DNA of 64,000 nucleotides from contig NC_067198.1 of the NCBI RefSeq assembly GCF_000699445.3, forward strand, positions 34,996,536-35,060,535. Direction: 5' to 3'. The stretch comes from Schistosoma haematobium (taxonomy: Eukaryota > Platyhelminthes > Trematoda > Strigeidida > Schistosomatidae). The position numbers were made by a program, and so were the translations under genes. The notes under the pieces are model-generated. The model was not told the DNA's origin. It saw only the letters and a list, made by a program, of their open reading frames with translations, and ran no database searches. Positions 58,871-64,000 of the stretch are shown here, piece by piece; the stretch's first letter is position 1, and each line of letters opens with the position of its first letter.

Positions 58871-60084
58871 TTGTCACGGCAGCTGATGGATGGATACGCG
58901 TTACACATCCTAACCGTACCTGCGTCTTATCTTACAGCTTCTAATTCAAATGCCATATGACAAGCAAGCAATGCCCCTACCCGCACTAATGGAACACTAG
59001 TAACTCAAATGCACCCCGTATGGTACCTTGCACTGGTTTACGCACTCGCTTAGCTCTTCAGTGAGAATATTAATACGGTCCTGCTGAAAATCCCATGAAC
59101 CCCCTACCTCCATCAAAACAAATAAGTCTGTATTTGCTGCATATAGCTATTTTATTATTCAAAAGTAAGATATAACAGTTAGAATTGGAGTAAAATGGCA
59201 GTACACAGCAGATGCATGTGGTACATGTCTTCATCGATTAACTGAAATAGAGAATACGGATATCAGCTTAACAGGCTTATTTAGAAAGACTAATGTCTAC
59301 TTTGAACTTACAGCGTGAGAAAGTTATACTGGAACTACGAATGTTGTAGAAATAGAGTTTCCCGGGGCGTACGAAGCACTCAGACTGTAAGACAGTTGTC
59401 CAAAAATAATTCGAATATGAAGGTGAAAATTTGCGGGTACTTTTCATCGTAAGGGTGAACATATTAGGTACCAGTTGACATCATATCGTAAGAAAACGCA
59501 TATTTACGAGTGGTGAAATATGATGTATAAAAAAGTGAGCTTAATAACAGTTAATTACCTTTTTACTCCCTGATCATGACCCTTTGGCTTCCTTTTATGG
59601 CCAAAACAGCAAACATACACTAGACACTGGTAGCAGATTTCCGGCTTTTCAATGTTAAGCTTGCTTTAACGCACTGAGTAATGAGTACAACCTCTCTATT
59701 ACTGCCATATGGCATATTTTTCATAACAAACCCTCTGCAACAGATTGGTAGCATCTGTGACTTCATCTATAGTTGTCGGAAGTCTGGGTCCTTTCGAAAT
59801 CAATACCGATACACCCTACTGCTGGGCACTCTGTATTAGTTTAACTCGTTGGTGGGATAGTGTTGTCCATACTACTGAAGAAAATTAAAAAACGCAGATT
59901 GATTCCTTTCATTTTGCCGATAACATCATAAAGGACAGTTAGGAACGAACATGCGAACAGTTAGAGACACAGGCGGTAGCAACAATTATTTTAGCTAAAT
60001 AAAAACGAATTTCGGCTTCGGACATCTAGAAAACAAGGTAAAACATAACCGATTGTCGTTTAAAACTGTAAGGTCTTATGTCAG
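58871..60084. other. Noncoding, no feature recognised
   Basis: No exon or repeat that I can support; somewhat less AT-rich than the rest. Confidence 0.35.
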
Positions 60085-60506
60085 TACTAGCCAGCTTAGC
60101 TGAATAAATACAGTGACTTCATTAGCAGCAGGTAAAACCCAGAAAACAATGCAAAATCGGGGAAAATTTTGCTCCAACGTTCAGAGTATTACACTAACTT
60201 CTGGATTTTAGCACACTGAAACATCAAATTCTGTAGCTACACAAAAGAAATAGCGGAAAATACACAGAACGAAGAAAGCCGACCGACATTTTATAACACA
60301 AGACTAGCCAGATTGCCCGAAGAAATACATTGACTTGAGTAGAAGCAGCAAAAACCCAGAAAACATCGCTGATTCGAAATAAACTTCACACCAACATATA
60401 GAACATAACACTGACTGCGGCATTTTAGCACACTGAGACATTAGATTACATAACTTCACAAAAGAAATAGCTGAAAGAAGCACAGAACGAAGAAAGCCGA
60501 CCGCTA
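60085..60506. repeat. Two-unit tandem duplication, ~215 bp
   Basis: Units 60085-60288 and 60302-60506 share ACTAGCCAG, AGCAGCA...AAACCCAGAAAACA, TTTTAGCACACTGA, CACAAAAGAAATAGC and a common end ACAGAACGAAGAAAGCCGAC. Identity is roughly three-quarters by eye, so the duplication is old. Confidence 0.75.
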
Positions 60507-60600
60507 TTGCTTACAAAGATGGCGGATGTAATAACTCCCGCCTCATTCTGATTGGTTGCTAAGCCGAAGGGCACATTTACGAAATTGAGTTGCGTTTAAT
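60505..60600 (+). promoter_or_regulatory. Possible promoter-like GC patch
   Basis: ACAAAGATGGCGGATGTAAT carries a YY1-like AAGATGGCGG, and TGATTGGTTGC carries an inverted CCAAT box, just after the tandem repeats and in locally higher GC. No transcript or exon is visible downstream, so this is only suggestive. Confidence 0.2.
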
Positions 60601-60694
60601 TGCAGCCGCTCTGTTTCTACCAATGGCAAGCAGAAGGCCAACAACATATCCGTTTACAAAAACCTCTTGAGCCGATTGCTTGGTATAATATTTG

Positions 60695-60850
60695 AATAAA
60701 ATAAGCAAAGATGGGCGCTAGATACCAGTGGGATCCCGGACGGGCGTGTCGTTCTATTTGGGACTCGTCGGCTGGATGTGCCTGCATACTGAAGTTGATA
60801 TTTACTAAGCTAAGATACAAGCAAACTATACCAAGTGAAGTTATTAATTG
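60695..60850 (-). ncRNA. Sm-alpha-type element with decayed hammerhead
   Basis: The minus strand reads CACATCCAG, CCGACGAG (for CTGATGAG), TCCCAAATAGAACGA (stem II with one mismatch), GACAC (for GAAAC) and CGTCCGGGATCCC. Both core boxes are mutated, so self-cleavage is not expected. The flanking AAGTATACCAAG-like ends match those of the 44-kb copies. Confidence 0.75.
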
Positions 60851-61379
60851 AGTGTCTATTATTTAGCTTACGTCAAGAATGCAAGAATTCGTATTGCATC
60901 GTAATCATTGTCACTTCATACGAAGGCTTTTTGGAGTCATTCAAGTTATGAATCGGGCTTGTTAAACAAGATCAAAGCATTTGATGATAAAGAATTGAAA
61001 AGAAAAGCATGAATTTCATCTATTTCATTCATTGCATACTGCTTACAATCTATCGTCTTTAAAAATTAGAATTATGTAGCAAATTAAAGACTTCTACATC
61101 AGCCATTCAGATTTAATAATTTGAAGTAGTTGGAAGCGATTTTATGATGTGATGATATATAGTATGTGCTATTGGGCTAGCGGAAAGACAACAGACGATT
61201 ACTTACGAAAAATGAGCGACAATGAGCAGTTAGTTTGGAGCGATAAGTCAAATTAGAGTAAAGCGCCATGAAACCTGAGTCAGAGTCACCAATTTAGAGG
61301 AAGCTTAAAGTGCTGCAGATATTCGAGCTTTGATAGTCCCTTTACATGTAGCACCTTTTTAATCGAAGTATACTAATCC

Positions 61380-61740
61380 AGTCAGGCCAGCAGTCAGAAA
61401 TGAAGAGGTTGGAAGATATTTTTCGAAAGGCTATCGGCATATCAGTATGAGTTTAATCTAAGCTGGCTAGCAGTAAGCGAAGCGTAGCACCACGTGCTTA
61501 TTCGTAATCTGGTGTGGATTCATGACCGGGCACCTCCAGCTAGCATCCATATCGAAGACATGCAGAACTAATTATTTTGGGGGTTTATTTACCGCTACAG
61601 CCCGCTCCCTTTTAGTGGTGTAGTGATGACCCTAAGACGTGAACATCCAGTTTAAATTCAGCGAGCTTGCGTCAGATAAACGAGACGTTTCGGCGTGAAT
61701 AACGATTAACAACAGGCGTATCGTAATTGTGACGTTGGTG
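61380..61740 (-). mobile_element. Diverged gypsy LTR and 3' internal fragment
   Basis: Related to 52644-53060: AATCTAAGCTGGCTAGC, ATTTTGGGGGTTTATTTACC, GCTACA at 61602, then a purine-tract complement (GCCCGCTCCC) and GTAGTGATGACCCTAAGACG. Clearly older than 52644-57260. The LTR may start near 61270. Confidence 0.65.
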
Positions 61741-62079
61741 TTATTGGAATGTAGAGAAGCAAAAATAACATTATTAGTATGAGAAGTGCCTGTTTGGCTG
61801 AGAAGATGAATACCGATGACAATTTTTTTGGGTTCGACGACTATGGTTTAGACACAATAGGAACATCGCCATCGACGACTGTGGAACATAAGGAATCCCT
61901 GTTGTTTTAAGGGATATATCTCCAAAGGTATTGAGTGATCCGTCACTGTATTGCTCGGTTTTTCTTTGTAACAACTGAGATTTTCTGTTTTTGTAAAAAC
62001 CATGTTTCGCTTTTCTTTTAACTTACTTACAGTTACTGATTGCATATTCTTCTCGAGTTCAGAATGATAACTAACACCT

Positions 62080-62240
62080 CTTTTATTGTTAACATACCTA
62101 CGTTCCTGCCTGGAGGATTTGGTGATCCCCTGCTACTAGACACGGAAGCCTATTAAGCGAAAGCTTCTTCTATTCCGTCCACAACCATTTGAACCATTTG
62201 AACTGCTTGGTGATGATGGGTCTCTTGACAACTGCCTAAC
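62080..62240 (+). repeat. CR1-type 3' UTR fragment
   Basis: CCTGCCTGGAGGATTTGGTG, CCCTGCTACTAGACACGGAA and CCGTCCACAACCATTTGAAC match the reverse complement of 58370-58450. Confidence 0.75.
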
Positions 62241-62504
62241 CCCTGTTGGTTTCATGAACCTTTTCAATGAACAATCATTAATTCCTTATCTTTGAAGAAA
62301 TCTGAGCTGAGACTTCTTTATTTTTGTTGCTTCTTGACTGATAGGGATGTTTTTCAAAATGTGACAGTTGGGCTTCTTCAAGTGTCCGCACCAGATGGAA
62401 AGGTGCCACTAAGTACCTCTTCTATGCCATTTCGAAAGTTTTTGACTGTATCATAAGAAAATCACTTGCTGTTATACTTTTTTGAATTACTGTACTCATG
62501 GGAC

Positions 62505-63210
62505 CGCCACTATATTTTTATTTAAAAAAAACAAAAAAAACATTTTTTAACGCCATTACGTGTGTTTGAGTATATTTTCCATTTTTACGCCGACATTGTG
62601 TTTTTACGCACATACGAGTGTATTTCGACATGCACTTACACTTTCATTTTTCTTTTCCAGGACGACTGGAAAAGAACGATGCAGTTTACGAGGAGTCAAA
62701 ATTTTCGTTGTAACTCTTTCTTTTTTTACTATGTTGTACCTCGGTCCCATATAGTAAGGAAAGACGACCAGACGCTGCTACACTTAGTAAGCTATCAGAA
62801 GAGTGTTTACCAACGACAAACTCGTTGGGTTTAAACTTCTGGCTGGCCACGTCTTAGGGTCGTCACTGCCCCACTAGGGGGAGGAGTGATCTGTAGCGGT
62901 AAATAAATCCCCAAAATAAATAGCTCTGTAAGTTTTCGACATTGGATGCTGACCATATGTTTTAGTGGACTCATCTAGATGAAGACACTCGGTCAGGCAT
63001 CCGTACCAGATCACGTGTGGTAACGCCGTGCTCAACATCAACCGCAATCGCTAGCCAGATTAGATCAGAGAATTCCGATATATTGGTCATCGCCAAATAT
63101 ACTCTTCCGATCTCCTCGACTCTGTCTTTTGATTTCTCTTGGTGTGTACAATTTATATTAGAAGGTGTTACTGGTAGAAGCGTTGTAAAACACTGAATAC
63201 CTGTGTCATC
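62505..63210 (+). mobile_element. gypsy 3' end with full LTR, 5'-truncated
   Basis: 62505-62891 matches the reverse complement of 52963-53350 almost throughout, and 62892-63210 is a 319-base LTR that is complete but has a diverged 30-base patch near 63138-63168. The TCATC end agrees with the full element. Opposite orientation to the fragment at 61380-61740. Confidence 0.85.
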
Positions 63211-64000
63211 TTCAAGTCTATCATTGACCGTGGCATCCTGAAGCACATAAATCTTGGATTTTAAAGGTTCCGAGGGGGACTAAGATCTAGCGTGTTTACT
63301 TAGCTTAACGAGGTGTACACTCAGGTCAGAAATAAACGTGACTATCGGTGAAGCGATGTACATCAGCACCGATATAACTGACACGGGTGAAGAAACTCAC
63401 CTTTATCTATCACTGGGTTGAAACAATCTTGAGGTTGGGATATGGTTTACCTATGCATTTAACTTTACTCCAGTGGCCTCTCACATCTCATGCATTCAAA
63501 TTGTCTCTGAAAGATTCAACCATTTTCATAAAGGTTCATTATATTATGCTTTGGAGGTTGAGGTATCAGGTGCATTCCTAACAGTATAAAACAATTCTAA
63601 GTAGACATATGAGGGTGTTGTAAAGAGAAAGGTATTTCAACCTGAACTCGTTCTTGAGTCACTCTCGGTTTTAAACCTTTGTAAATGAGGTGAGTTTGGC
63701 ATGAGTAATCAAAGAGATGCTGACAATAACAGATAACTTTGTCAGGGGGAATGATGAGTAGTGAATTTTTAAGCAACGTCATCTGTTGCTAGTGTTTATG
63801 CAGGTGGCAACATATAACAAGATCTGTGGATGTTCGTGAGGAACAGATGTCACAAGTAACGTATACTGTTTGCTGATATACATGATGTGGGATTTTGAAA
63901 GGTTCATCCTTAATTTTTGCCGGTGGGTACTTCTCTTCATATATATTGAAAAACCAGATTAGTGGTTGGACAGGTCTCTAGTCAGACTATGAATCAGGGC
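63211..64000. other. Noncoding, no feature recognised
   Basis: No supported gene. A minus-strand frame at 63597-63782 has no recognisable family. Confidence 0.35.

Overview
This is an AT-rich, intron- and repeat-dense animal nuclear sequence. It is almost certainly from a schistosome blood fluke: it carries SR2-like RTE retrotransposons, CR1-type LINEs with a PHD-finger ORF1, Sm-alpha-type short elements built around a hammerhead ribozyme, and a Ty3/gypsy LTR element. Species cannot be named from the sequence alone. Coding exons are few and small; most of the window is mobile DNA of several ages, often nested.

Host genes. Positions 4771-7148 (+) hold a complete two-exon gene for a mitochondrial GGQ-type peptide-release/rescue factor (MTRFR/C12orf65 family). 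Positions 25343-37871 (-) hold five consecutive exons of a TBC-domain (RabGAP-like) protein closest to TBC1D12/TBC1D14. I assembled it from splice sites and matching phases, and a sixth, terminal exon at 16528-17172 is likely. Its TBC domain lacks both catalytic fingers, so it looks like a pseudo-GAP. Weaker single-exon candidates are at 6099-6259 (-), 15353-15595 (+) and 57978-58106 (+).

Mobile DNA, left to right. 1-2038 (-) is a decayed CR1-type LINE. 3121-4219 holds foldback elements, one with a telomere-like TTAGGG core. 7871-14790 (+) is an old SR2-like RTE, split by a young RTE of another family (11254-14406) with a 10-bp target duplication. A second copy, about 99.8% identical by eye, lies at 18495-21649. 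Both young copies share two in-frame TAG codons and one frameshift, so they were copied from an already defective source. 22-46 kb holds many tRNA-headed SINE copies, three copies of a 280-bp dispersed repeat, a Penelope-like fragment and a 1.9-kb inverted duplication. 43981-44325 is a head-to-head pair of hammerhead elements. 45370-48435 is a third, much decayed RTE copy. 52644-57260 (-) is a Ty3/gypsy element with 319-bp LTRs, a GTGTT target duplication and an internal deletion that removes part of RNase H and integrase. 58-63 kb holds CR1 and gypsy fragments and a third hammerhead element.

The host genes are not functionally linked; they are unrelated housekeeping or trafficking genes whose introns are filled with transposons.
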